From an uncultured Loktanella sp. (lineage in GTDB: Bacteria; Pseudomonadota; Alphaproteobacteria; Rhodobacterales; Rhodobacteraceae): a stretch of 13,242 bases of DNA. How positions within the stretch are numbered: the first letter of the stretch is position 1; each line of letters starts with the position of its first letter. The notes below the pieces were generated by a model. The model had not been told where the DNA came from. It made no database searches and was given only the letters and a program-made list of their open reading frames with translations. A program made the translations under genes and the position numbers. This document shows positions 1 through 7,460 of the stretch, one piece after another. The stretch lies in assembly GCA_913061335.1 (NCBI GenBank), contig CAJXTP010000063.1:1-13242 (forward strand). The letters are read 5' to 3'.

Positions 1-39
1 CTCTATTCGTCGGCAGCGTCAGATGTGTATAAGAGACAG
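1..39 (+). other. Nextera/Tn5 sequencing adapter (artefact)
   Basis: Not genomic. Bases 21-39 are the 19-bp Tn5 mosaic end AGATGTGTATAAGAGACAG, bases 7-20 are the Nextera read-1 linker TCGTCGGCAGCGTC, and bases 1-6 (CTCTAT) match the last six bases of the i5 index CTCTCTAT. Translated in frame with glcB, the mosaic end gives the spurious N-terminus MCIRDS, a familiar sign of untrimmed adapters. Genomic sequence begins at base 40. Confidence 0.98.
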
Positions 40-1957
40 TACGACGACATATCAGGCGTTCCTGCGCGAGATCGGGTATTTGGTCCCTGAAGGGGATGAT
101 TTCACGATTAAAACCGCAAATGTTGATCCCGAAATTGCCAGCATTGCGGGTCCACAATTGGTGGTGCCGATTACCAATGCGCGGTTTGCACTGAATGCAG
201 CGAACGCCCGTTGGGGCAGCTTGTATGACGGACTTTATGGCACCGATGCGATGGGCAGCAAGCCACCAGCCGGCGGCTATAACAAAGGGCGCGGCGCGAG
301 GGTTGTTGCACGCGCACGCGTTTTCCTTGACGAAGCATTTCCGATCGATGGCACAAGCCACGCCGATGCGCAGCGCTATAGTGTCCGCCAAGGCGTGTTG
401 ATGGTCGACGATTGCCCGCTTGATAACCCTGAGAAATTTGTAGGCTACAAGGGGCATTCTAAAGCCCCGTCGTCGATTTTGCTGCGCAACAACGGGCTGC
501 ATGTGGAACTGGTTTTTGACCGGACCCATTTGATCGGCAGCCGCGATCAGGCGGGGCTGGCTGATGTTGTGCTGGAAAGCGCTGTGTCTGCGATCATGGA
601 TTGTGAAGATTCGGTGGCCTGTGTCGACGCCGAGGACAAAATTGTCGCCTATGCCAATTGGCTGGGCTTGATGCGCGGTGATCTTGAAGAAACATTTACC
701 AAAAACGGCGCTCAGATGACCCGCTCTATGGCGGCTGACCGCGAGTTTATCGCTCCCGACGGTGGCGTTATGACCGTCAAAGGTCGCGCGCTGATGTTAG
801 TGCGCAACGTAGGGCATTTAATGACCAACCCAGCGATTTTGGACCGAAATGGTGCCGAAGTTTTTGAAGGGTTGATGGATGCAGTGGTGACCACGCTGAT
901 AGCGATGCATGATTTGCAACGAGAGGGCGGCAATTCGGTCAAAGGTTCGGTCTATGTTGTGAAACCAAAGATGCACGGTCCCGAAGAGGTCAGCTTTGCG
1001 AACGAAACCTTCACAATGATCGAGAAGGTTCTTGGTCTACCGCAAGACACTGTGAAAATCGGGATTATGGACGAAGAACGCCGCACCTCGGTCAATTTGA
1101 AAGAATGTATTCGGGCTGCCAAGAGCCGTGTTGCGTTTATCAACACAGGGTTCCTTGACCGGACAGGCGACGAGATTCATACCTCAATGGAGGCGGGCCC
1201 ATTTTCGCGCAAAGACTTTATCAAGCGCAAAAGCTGGATCGGCGCTTATGAGGATCAAAATGTTGATATCGGCCTTGCCTGTGGTCTTTCGGGCCGTGCG
1301 CAGATTGGTAAGGGCATGTGGGCCATGCCTGATTTGATGTCTGAAATGTTAGAGCAAAAGATCGGTCATCCGAAATCTGGCGCCAACTGTGCATGGGTCC
1401 CAAGCCCAACTGCGGCGACGTTGCACGCGCTGCATTATCACAAGGTTGACGTGTTTGCGGTGCAGGCCAAGCTTAAGGCGGGTGGTCGTCGCGCATATGT
1501 AGAAACCGTGCTGGAAATTCCGCTCGCGACCTATCAAAAATGGACTAAAGCTCAAATTACGCGCGAAGTCGAAAATAATGCTCAGGGAATTTTGGGGTAT
1601 GTGGTGCGCTGGATTGATCAAGGTGTCGGCTGTTCCAAGGTACCAGACATGAACGATGTCGGCCTGATGGAAGACCGCGCAACATGCCGAATTTCAAGCC
1701 AAGCTCTTGCAAACTGGCTACACCACGATGTGGTTGCCCAGGCCGACGTTATGGCCGCAATGCAGAAAATGGCTGGCGTCGTGGATCGCCAAAACGATGG
1801 TGATCCGACGTATCGCCCTATGGCCCCCGCATTTGATGGGATTGCATTTCAGGCTGCGTGTGATCTTGTGTTCCAAGGCCGCGTTCAGCCGTCGGGGTAT
1901 ACTGAGCCAGTATTGCACCGCCGCCGTCTAGAGCTGAAAGCGCAACGCAACCACTAG
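40..1957 (+). CDS. glcB: Malate synthase G, 5'-truncated by contig end
   Basis: Condenses glyoxylate with acetyl-CoA to give malate (glyoxylate bypass and glycolate use; cytoplasmic, Mg-dependent, single chain). 638 codons remain; E. coli GlcB is 723 residues, and the first genomic residues (TTTYQAFLREIGYLVPEG) line up near its residue 78, so about 78 N-terminal residues are missing. The apparent ATG at 23 belongs to the adapter and is not a start. Visible family motifs include AGPQLVVPITNARFALNAAN, RNVGHLM (catalytic Arg), GIMDEERRT (metal-ligand Glu), RTGDEIH (metal-ligand Asp), QIGKGMWAMPD, VPSPTAATLHALHYH, GCSKVPD and MEDRAT (catalytic-base Asp). The tail ends with a normal TAG. The gene is intact apart from the assembly edge. 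A GlcG-family gene follows after 37 bp, the same pairing as in the E. coli glc region, suggesting one transcript for glycolate/glyoxylate metabolism. Confidence 0.97.
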
Positions 1958-1977
1958 GGATGGGTTAAAACCCATCC
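1958..1977. repeat. Short perfect palindrome between glcB and glcG
   Basis: GGATGGGTT and AACCCATCC are complementary 9-base arms separated by AA; the realistic hairpin is a 7-bp stem GGATGGG/CCCATCC with a 6-base loop. It starts at the base right after the glcB stop and ends 17 bp before the glcG start. No T-run follows, so it is not a standard terminator. I recall similar GTAGGATGGGT-type palindromes after stop codons in roseobacter genomes, but cannot verify this here. It may protect the upstream mRNA 3' end or lower read-through. Confidence 0.75.
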
Positions 1978-1994
1978 TACGCAAGGAGAGACCG

Positions 1995-2423
1995 ATGGCA
2001 GAAGTATCAGCCGCTAAGGCACGCATGATCATTCGTAAAACGATGGCCAAAGGCGACGAGATGGGATTCAAGCCGCTGGCAGTTGTCGTGTTGGACGCGG
2101 GCGGCCATGTCAAAGCGTTTGAACGTGCTGATGGTGCGGCCCCGGGACGTTTCGCGATTGCGCATGGTAAGGCTTATGGGTCTGTCATGCTGGGTATGGC
2201 GGGTACGGCGCAAATGGCGCGTGCCGAACAGCAGGCCTATTTCATGGCGGCCGTGAATGGCGTTTATGGTGGCCAAGTTGTGCCCGTTCCGGGCGGAATC
2301 CTGCTGCGTGATAAGCGTGGCGGCGTTATGGGCGCTGTCGGTGTGACGGGCGATACATCTGACAATGACGTGATTGCCGCTATGGCTGGAATCGACGCTG
2401 CGGGCCTGATTGGGGAAAGCTAA
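1995..2423 (+). CDS. GlcG/HbpS-family protein (DUF336)
   Basis: 142 residues, the normal size for this small alpha/beta family. Typical features are the N-terminal helix (SAAKARMIIRKTMAK), the strand PLAVVVLDAGGHVKAFERAD near residues 27-46, the helix with FAIAHGKAYGS, and the C-terminal glycine-rich strand PVPGGILLRDKRGGVMGAVG followed by GDTSDND. No signal peptide or membrane segment. Family members include E. coli GlcG, encoded with glycolate/glyoxylate genes, and Streptomyces HbpS, a haem-binding protein; no enzymatic activity is settled. AAGGAG lies 5 bases before the ATG. Being directly behind glcB supports a glc-related role. The exact function is unknown; the GlcG name is inferred from family and context. 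Confidence 0.88.
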   Translation: MAEVSAAKARMIIRKTMAKGDEMGFKPLAVVVLDAGGHVKAFERADGAAPGRFAIAHGKAYGSVMLGMAGTAQMARAEQQAYFMAAVNGVYGGQVVPVPGGILLRDKRGGVMGAVGVTGDTSDNDVIAAMAGIDAAGLIGES

Positions 2424-2470
2424 AAAGGTAAGAAATTGGTAACGCTGCGCCGATAATTTGGCCAGAGCGT

Positions 2471-2480
2471 TGTCATGACA
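2471..2480. promoter_or_regulatory. Palindrome TGTCATGACA upstream of amidotransferase gene
   Basis: A perfect 10-bp palindrome in the 116-bp gap between glcG and the C26 hydrolase gene, about 60 bp before that gene's ATG. Its position would suit an operator. No regulator gene lies next to it, and a palindrome this short can arise by chance, so this is only a candidate. Confidence 0.25.
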
Positions 2481-2539
2481 CAAACCATTTAGGTCACTGC
2501 GCAGACACGTTATTTTAGTCGAAAAAAATTGGAGTTTTC

Positions 2540-3304
2540 ATGTTTCGTCCTGTAATTGGTATTATTGGTAATAGCTTCCTTATTCACGAGGATTATCATA
2601 TTTTTGGAGCTGGTAAGTTGAACACGTTCGCTGTGGCCGAAGCCTGTGGCGCAATTCCCGTCATTGTGCCCACGGACCCGTCGCTTAGCAGTTTGACCGA
2701 GCTAATGGACCTGTGTGACGGGTTTGTATTCACTGGAGCGCGCGCGAATGTGCATCCCGAAGAATATGGCGAACAGGCAACGCAAGCGCATGGTGACTTT
2801 GACCGTGATCGCGACAATTTGGCGTTGCCATTGATCCGCGCGTGCGTCGATGCCGGTCAGCCGATCATCGGAATTTGCCGCGGGTTTCAAGAGGTTGCTG
2901 TTGCTTTGGGCAGCACACTTCACCCCGAAATCCGTGATCTTGCGGGACGTGATAATCACCGTATGCCGCCTGAAGGGACGCTAGAAGAGATATTCGCGCT
3001 GCGCCATGCGGTATCATTTTCTGACGACGGCCCTTTTCGCAAATTGCTGGGATCAAACGAGGTGATGACCAACACGTTGCACGGGCAGGGCATCAACGTG
3101 CCGGGCCCACGTATCGTCGTTGACGGCTATGCGCCGGATGGGACGCCGGAAGCGATTTATGTGAAGGGCGCAAGCGGATTTACCCTTTCGGTTCAATGGC
3201 ATCCCGAATGGAATGCGACGACTGATCCGGTTTCGAAACCGCTGTTCGGCGCGTTTGGCGCGGCCTGTTTGGCGTGGCGTAATGCGCGTAAAGAAGTGAT
3301 GTAA
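2540..3304 (+). CDS. Class I glutamine amidotransferase-like hydrolase (peptidase C26, PuuD-like)
   Basis: 254 residues, typical of the gamma-glutamyl-gamma-aminobutyrate hydrolase family, which cleaves gamma-glutamyl amides. The triad is visible: nucleophile Cys113 in IGICRGFQE and His221/Glu223 in SVQWHPEW. Also present are DGFVFTGARANVHPEEYG (residues 60-77) and the C26-type NTLHGQGINVPGPR (178-191). Cytoplasmic; no signal peptide. GGAG sits 5 bases before the ATG, fixing the start. In E. coli PuuD releases GABA from gamma-Glu-GABA in putrescine breakdown, but no other puu gene is here. The next gene, 21 bp downstream on the same strand, encodes a sugar-isomerase homologue, so the substrate may be different. 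Confident in the family, not in the substrate. Confidence 0.9.
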   Translation: MFRPVIGIIGNSFLIHEDYHIFGAGKLNTFAVAEACGAIPVIVPTDPSLSSLTELMDLCDGFVFTGARANVHPEEYGEQATQAHGDFDRDRDNLALPLIRACVDAGQPIIGICRGFQEVAVALGSTLHPEIRDLAGRDNHRMPPEGTLEEIFALRHAVSFSDDGPFRKLLGSNEVMTNTLHGQGINVPGPRIVVDGYAPDGTPEAIYVKGASGFTLSVQWHPEWNATTDPVSKPLFGAFGAACLAWRNARKEVM

Positions 3305-3325
3305 TTCGCTTATGGAGACTGCAAA

Positions 3326-4009
3326 ATGAAGCGTTCCACAATCAACATGATCATGGCGCAAGCGGATGACATGATCCGGTCTTACGGCTTTGTTTTACCG
3401 CCATTCGCGCGGTGGACACCGACGGAATTCAAAGCGAATGCCGCCCGTGCAAGTGCCATAATTGATGCGGCCTGCGGCTGGGATATTACGGATTACGGCG
3501 CGGGCGACTATGATAAAATGGGTCTGTTTCTGTTCACGTTGCGCAACGGTAGATTGGCTGATCTGCAACGTGGCGGAGGGATGTGTTATGCCGAGAAGCT
3601 GTTGATTTCAAAGCAAGATCAACTGTCTCCTATGCACACACATGCCATCAAGGCAGAAGATATTATCAACCGTGGTGGTGCGACAATGGTGGTAGAGCTT
3701 TATGGGTCTGACGGAGATGGCAACTTTGCAGAAGATCGCGGCGGAATGGTCATGTGTGACGGTATCGCGCGGGAATTTCAGGCAGGCGAAAAGTTGACGT
3801 TTGCTCCCGGTGAAAGCTTGACGTTGATGCCCGGTGATTGGCACGCATTTTGGGGCGAGGGCGGTGATGTTTTGATTGGTGAAGTCAGCACGGTCAACGA
3901 CGACAACACCGACAACATTTTCCGTGAACCAATCGGTCGTTTTGCGCAGATCGAAGAGGATGTTGCCCCAACCCATTTACTGGTCAGTGACTACAAAAAT
4001 TGGCTGTAA
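3326..4009 (+). CDS. D-lyxose/D-mannose isomerase family protein (cupin)
   Basis: 227 residues. Members of this family (Pfam Lyx_isomer, formerly DUF1498) interconvert D-lyxose and D-xylulose or D-mannose and D-fructose using a divalent metal. The cupin metal site is visible: HTH at 104-106 and Glu111 (pattern HxHx4E), then a glycine pair at 117-118, and His173 in the second cupin motif MPGDWHAFWG. YAEKLLISKQDQLSPMHTH is the characteristic first strand. The N-terminal about 75 residues (helices, then DYGAGDYDKMGLFLFTLRNG) are also typical. No signal peptide. GGAG lies 8 bases before the ATG, and 21 bp separate it from the C26 hydrolase stop, so the two are almost surely cotranscribed. No sugar kinase or transporter is in view, so the true substrate is open. 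Confidence 0.87.
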   Translation: MKRSTINMIMAQADDMIRSYGFVLPPFARWTPTEFKANAARASAIIDAACGWDITDYGAGDYDKMGLFLFTLRNGRLADLQRGGGMCYAEKLLISKQDQLSPMHTHAIKAEDIINRGGATMVVELYGSDGDGNFAEDRGGMVMCDGIAREFQAGEKLTFAPGESLTLMPGDWHAFWGEGGDVLIGEVSTVNDDNTDNIFREPIGRFAQIEEDVAPTHLLVSDYKNWL

Positions 4010-4045
4010 TTTTCGTATAAGTTTTGCATAAGTTTCCCATATGAC

Positions 4046-4080
4046 AAAAACGGGCCGGACACTGGCAGGTGTCCGGCCCG
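4046..4080 (-). terminator. Rho-independent terminator for the RTX gene
   Basis: A perfect 12-bp GC-rich stem, CGGGCCGGACAC and GTGTCCGGCCCG, around a 6-base loop TGGCAG. Read on the minus strand the stem is followed at once by TTTTT (AAAAA at 4046-4050 on plus), a standard intrinsic terminator 22 bp after the RTX stop codon. Read on the plus strand it is followed by AATAATACC, so termination of the isomerase transcript is possible but weaker. It lies between two convergent genes. Confidence 0.93.
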
Positions 4081-4101
4081 AATAATACCAATTTCCCGCC
4101 C

Positions 4102-6363
4102 TTAAACTTGCAACAAATTGGCCTCGTGGCGACGCAAGCAGCGGCGCGCCGTTTGGCCGTAGCCGCCGATGTTGCTGCGCAGTTCTGGGAAAAGTGCAAA
4201 TAGTTCTTCGCGCGCAGGGTTGGATACGGCTGTGAGGCCGACCGACCCAGGGTGGAACGATTCCGTGGCTGCACCTTCTGCAAAAATCACTTCGTGTTCG
4301 TCAAACATCATGTGGATATAAGTGACGTCACCGCCAGTATCGCGCGTGACCAGTTTCCCGTCGAGCAAGTGTTTGGCCGCGACCAAGACTTCGCTTTCGC
4401 CGAACAAAAGTTCAGCGTGGTAACCTTGGAACAACATCCGGTGTTGTGGCGAGACGAGCAGATCACGGTCTTGACCAATGACGACGCCCGGCTTGATCCG
4501 GATCGGGGCAAAGCGGTCCACCGCTGGCACCGTGCGCTGCTGAATCCAGCGGATTGGCTGTAGCCCGTGGTCACGGGTCACGATAAGATCGCCAATTTTT
4601 AGCGTTGCGATGTCGCGTGCGCCCGCCGGCGTCGCAATGCGCGTGCCGGGAGTGAAGCAGATGATGTTTTCGATCTCGGAAAATTCCAAGAGCGTCCCGT
4701 CATCCATTTGGATGGTACCTTCGTAGGTGGTGTTTCCATCTACGTTAATGCTGGTCGACGTAATGTTGAGCGTCGACATATCGGCATCGAACCCAAGGTT
4801 CAGCGTGTCCCCTTCAAGCGAATTGGGGTCGCCGTCATCAAGTGTTTCGCCGCCCGACCCACCCACAATGGTGATGGTCCCGTTAGTGGCTTCACCCAAG
4901 TCCTGATATGTGAATGTATCGTCGCCAGTGCCGCCGTCGACGCTATCGCCATCGGAGAAGGTGATGGTGTCGTTGCCTGACCCACCTTCAATCGTGTCCG
5001 CGCCTGTGCCGCCGATGATGTCGTCGTTACCTGCGCCACCGTAAAGTATGTCATTGTCGGCGCCGCCATCGATTGTGTCGTTGCCGCCTTGGCCGTAGAT
5101 GACGTCGTTGCCTGCATCGCCAGAGATGCTGTCGTTGTTACCATCGACTGGATCTTCAGGGATTGGCGTCAGTTGAATGTCACCGATACGGATCGCGTGC
5201 CCACCATAAGCTGTATCAACGTTGTTATAGTCGATTTCGATATATGACACGGGGCCCGCGACAGAGAATTGCGCATAACCAGTTTGCGAATCTGTGCCGC
5301 CTGCACCACCTGAGTTCACAATCGATGTCACGGTTTGTGAGCCGTCGGCGTTGGTCGTGGATGTCAGCGTTGTTGTGCTGCCAAGGATGACCGTCACTGG
5401 GATCGAATTGCCATCCGCATCATAGGCGGTGACAATCACTTGGTCGAGGAATTGACCTTCAAGTTCATCGATATCAAAGATGCCGAAGGTGACGTCGGAC
5501 ACTTCGTCGGAATAGCCCACCGCGTTTGCCGAAAAATCGAGCGTTGTGACGGACGCGTTTTGGTCGTTGCCAAGAGTACCGCCAGTTGCGATGTCGCCGC
5601 CTTCAATCGCCAAAGAAGATGTGTCGCTTGCCGCGTTGTAGTTAAAGAGTGGATCGCCTGTTTCGACGGATGCGCCGTAGAAGTTGGTTTCTTGTGCAAC
5701 GGACACATTGATTTGGATGTTACCGTCAGCGGAAATCGTGTTCATCCCGCCTGTGATGCTACTCTCATCGGCGACGCCTTGGTCAGCCCACGACACGAAT
5801 GTTGGTGAATCGTCGGTGCCCGCAGCGGTGTCACCATAGATAATGTCGTCGCCATCGCCACCTGAAATGGTGTCCTGACCATCGTTGGCTAATGTCTGGT
5901 CTCCGACGATGAAGTCGTTGCCTGCTTCACCGAGGATACTGTCGTTACCGCCACCGCCAAAGACAGTATCATTGCCCGCGCCTGCTGCGATGGTGTCGTC
6001 AGTGCTGGTGGTCGTATCGCCATCAACGTCGGTAAAGTCGGCGTCGATAACATCATCGCCGCTTGTACCAGTGACAGTGCCATCTGGGATGATGTAGGCA
6101 GGTGGGGTGACTGCAGATGCGTCGCCGCTCGTCGTGAACCAGGTATCAGGTACAAAATAGACGCTTCCGTCAGTGCCCTCGTAGTAGACACCGGTATCTG
6201 AGATATCACTGTAGGTTAGACCATCGCCATCCCATACACCCGTCCAGTTCCACGACCCTGCCCCGATTGTGGACGCGGTCGTGAATGTCGATTGTGTGCC
6301 AGAGATGTAGTCGCTCGCATCAAGCGAACCGTCTCCGAGCGTAACTAGATAACCCTGTGGCAT
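4102..6363 (-). CDS. RTX calcium-repeat protein with C-terminal Hint_2 domain
   Basis: 753 residues, acidic, rich in Asp, Gly and Thr, without an N-terminal signal peptide. Order: residues 1-95, a roseobacter-type N-terminal module (MPQGYLVTLGDGSLDASDYI, then GVYYEGTDGSVYFVPD); about 98-178, first block of GGxGxDxxx calcium-binding nonapeptides; about 188-402, a beta-rich region I cannot assign; about 410-482, second RTX block (YGQGGNDTIDGGADNDILYG); 483-565, linker; from Cys569 (CFTPGTRIATPAGARDI) to about 705, a Hint_2 domain with VSPQHRML (His641) and HEVIFAEGAATESFHPG. RTX repeats fold on Ca2+ outside the cell after type I secretion; Hint domains are autoprocessing folds related to hedgehog and inteins. 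I chose the ATG at 6363: GAGG lies 8 bases upstream and MPQGYLV is the family start; an in-frame ATG 57 codons upstream adds unrelated sequence. Likely a secreted surface or adhesin-like protein. No type I secretion genes lie nearby. Confidence 0.9.
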   Translation of the reverse strand: MPQGYLVTLGDGSLDASDYISGTQSTFTTASTIGAGSWNWTGVWDGDGLTYSDISDTGVYYEGTDGSVYFVPDTWFTTSGDASAVTPPAYIIPDGTVTGTSGDDVIDADFTDVDGDTTTSTDDTIAAGAGNDTVFGGGGNDSILGEAGNDFIVGDQTLANDGQDTISGGDGDDIIYGDTAAGTDDSPTFVSWADQGVADESSITGGMNTISADGNIQINVSVAQETNFYGASVETGDPLFNYNAASDTSSLAIEGGDIATGGTLGNDQNASVTTLDFSANAVGYSDEVSDVTFGIFDIDELEGQFLDQVIVTAYDADGNSIPVTVILGSTTTLTSTTNADGSQTVTSIVNSGGAGGTDSQTGYAQFSVAGPVSYIEIDYNNVDTAYGGHAIRIGDIQLTPIPEDPVDGNNDSISGDAGNDVIYGQGGNDTIDGGADNDILYGGAGNDDIIGGTGADTIEGGSGNDTITFSDGDSVDGGTGDDTFTYQDLGEATNGTITIVGGSGGETLDDGDPNSLEGDTLNLGFDADMSTLNITSTSINVDGNTTYEGTIQMDDGTLLEFSEIENIICFTPGTRIATPAGARDIATLKIGDLIVTRDHGLQPIRWIQQRTVPAVDRFAPIRIKPGVVIGQDRDLLVSPQHRMLFQGYHAELLFGESEVLVAAKHLLDGKLVTRDTGGDVTYIHMMFDEHEVIFAEGAATESFHPGSVGLTAVSNPAREELFALFPELRSNIGGYGQTARRCLRRHEANLLQV

Positions 6364-6536
6364 TTGCCTTACCTCAATATAACAACTTAGATCAATCCGA
6401 CTGCAACAACACGCTGCTGGATCTTTTATCTGCTGCTTGGGTAAAGAAATGGGGTGTTCCCAATGTGGAAACCAAATGTCTTTATTGAGAAGTTGAAGGT
6501 AATTTAAAGGCAATTTGAATGGAATGAGGCGCAAAC

Positions 6537-6686
6537 GTGGCGAAAGCGCTGGTTACGCTTTGGCTTTTAATCGGGGGGGGGGCGGCGGCTGCATTTGGAC
6601 GGCTTAAAGAGACAAATATTGATGAACGGCAGGCTGCGCGCATGTGTGCCAATATTGCGGATGGCTGTTTTCAGGCGGTGATATAG
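6537..6686 (+). CDS. Small single-TM protein, 49 residues, GTG start (candidate)
   Basis: The open frame begins at GTG 6537 with a strong GAGG (6526-6529) 7 bases upstream. The product begins MAKALVTLWLLIGGGAAAAF (GTG read as Met), a basic residue followed by a hydrophobic stretch suitable for one membrane helix or an uncleaved signal, then a charged stretch GRLKETNIDERQAAR and a short tail with two Cys (MCANIADGC). It ends in TAG and overlaps the 3' end of the convergent SRPBCC gene by 16 bp. It is divergent from the RTX gene, whose start is 173 bp away. I do not recognise the family. A G10 tract at codons 13-16 makes the frame sensitive to a sequencing or slippage error. Support is start signal, amphipathic layout and position only. 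Confidence 0.5.
   Translation: MAKALVTLWLLIGGGAAAAFGRLKETNIDERQAARMCANIADGCFQAVI
6573..6582 (+). repeat. G10 homopolymer tract
   Basis: Ten consecutive G inside the small ORF, flanked by ATC and CGGCGG. It is the longest G-run in the window. Tracts of this length are prone to slipped-strand change in vivo and to length errors in short-read assembly. One base more or fewer would replace the C-terminal part of the 49-residue product. Confidence 0.95.
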
Positions 6687-7135
6687 ATCCGGCATTTTGC
6701 AAGAAAGCAGTGTCCCAGAACATGATCCCAACCGGCATTGTAGCCGTCATGGCTGGCCATTGCGGTATCGCCATGCGCGTCGAAGCCTGTGTGCGTCAGG
6801 TCAACGCGAGTGCCTGTATCAATGGGGGTGAACATAACTGTGACTTGGGTGGCGGCGTCGACGTCGCGCCCGACATACCAGTTGATGTCGAGCCTGCTGG
6901 CCGGTGCCCAATGGGTGATGGTGCCCCATGTTGCACTGGTTCCATCGCGCAGTTTTTCAGTGATTTTGCCGCCTTTGCGCGGATCGATTTTGACGCAAAG
7001 CGGCGTGTCGTTGTTGGCTGCAGATATTGAGTGGGTCGCGCTGGGCCACCATGTATCCAGTTTTGCGGTGAACAGATCAAAGGCCTGCGCAGGCGTTAGG
7101 GGTACGTCGACCGTTTTGCGAATGTCAGGTGTCAT
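6671..7135 (-). CDS. SRPBCC / AHSA1-family protein
   Basis: 154 residues from the ATG at 7135. This START-like helix-grip fold has the usual N-terminus (IRKTVDVPLTPAQAFDLFTA), LDTWWPSATHSIS at about residues 24-36, the strands KIDPRKGGKITEKLRDG and WGTITHWAPASRLDINWYVG, TQVTVMFTPIDTGTRVDLTH, and the C-terminal helix GYNAGWDHVLGH. The fold makes a hydrophobic ligand cavity; the ligand is unknown. The final residues after GWDHVLGH (CFLAKCRIYITA) look less typical than the rest and could reflect a drifted 3' end, though length is normal. I chose MTPDIRK because it overlaps the ArsR stop by 11 bp, implying coupled translation; the longer frame begins inside arsR with low-quality sequence. ArsR plus SRPBCC pairs are common across proteobacteria. 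Confidence 0.88.
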   Translation of the reverse strand: MTPDIRKTVDVPLTPAQAFDLFTAKLDTWWPSATHSISAANNDTPLCVKIDPRKGGKITEKLRDGTSATWGTITHWAPASRLDINWYVGRDVDAATQVTVMFTPIDTGTRVDLTHTGFDAHGDTAMASHDGYNAGWDHVLGHCFLAKCRIYITA

Positions 7136-7460
7136 GGGTGTCGTCCTTTGATAAATCATGGGCCGCTTGGGCGAAGGCCGCAAGCGCGTCGCCCCAGAGG
7201 TCATCAAGATAAGCACGCAATCCGTTCATGCCAGCGGGGGCGAGCCCGTATAGGCGCCGGTTCCCTTGCGGGGTGACGATGAGCAGGCCTGCATCGGTTA
7301 GGATGCGCAAGTGTTGGCTGACCGCAGGGCGCGAGACGGGCAGCCCTTCGGCAAGGATGCCAACGGGCATCGCGCCGGTCCGCAAACGCTGCAAAATTGC
7401 ACGCCGCGTTGGGTCCGCAAGGGCGATCAGTGTTTCATCTATTGCATGTGCGTAAGTCAT
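7125..7460 (-). CDS. ArsR/SmtB-family winged-helix regulator
   Basis: 111 residues. Winged-helix DNA-binding repressor: ALADPTRRAILQRLRTG (residues 13-29) is the hallmark helix pair, VSRPAVSQHLRILTDAGLL (42-60) is helix-turn-helix with recognition helix, and TPQGNRRLYGLAP (63-75) is the wing. There is no Cys anywhere, so it cannot use the ELCVCDL-type thiolate metal site of ArsR/CadC; it belongs with the group that sits beside SRPBCC genes. The start ATG lies inside a perfect 16-bp palindrome (7452-7467) with a second copy upstream, arguing for autorepression. No good ribosome-binding site precedes the ATG, so the message may be leaderless or weakly translated. The stop overlaps the SRPBCC start. 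Confidence 0.92.
   Translation of the reverse strand: MTYAHAIDETLIALADPTRRAILQRLRTGAMPVGILAEGLPVSRPAVSQHLRILTDAGLLIVTPQGNRRLYGLAPAGMNGLRAYLDDLWGDALAAFAQAAHDLSKDDTHDT

Noticed and set aside
4649..4665. An intein in the RTX protein
   Set aside because: The Hint fold starts with Cys569, but it lies at the C-terminal side with no terminal His-Asn and following extein, and its motifs fit Hint_2 rather than a splicing intein.
4500..6100. CRISPR-like or satellite DNA repeats
   Set aside because: The periodic pattern is the coding of glycine/aspartate RTX nonapeptides; the repeats are degenerate at DNA level, with no constant repeat-spacer layout.
6364..6534. Upstream extension of the RTX protein by 57 residues
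   Set aside because: The extension has no family-like sequence, while the ATG at 6363 has GAGG at proper distance and begins the characteristic MPQGYLVTLG.
6671..7460. Arsenic or heavy-metal resistance operon
   Set aside because: The ArsR-type regulator has no Cys, and its partner is an SRPBCC protein; there is no arsenate reductase, arsenite pump or metal transporter.
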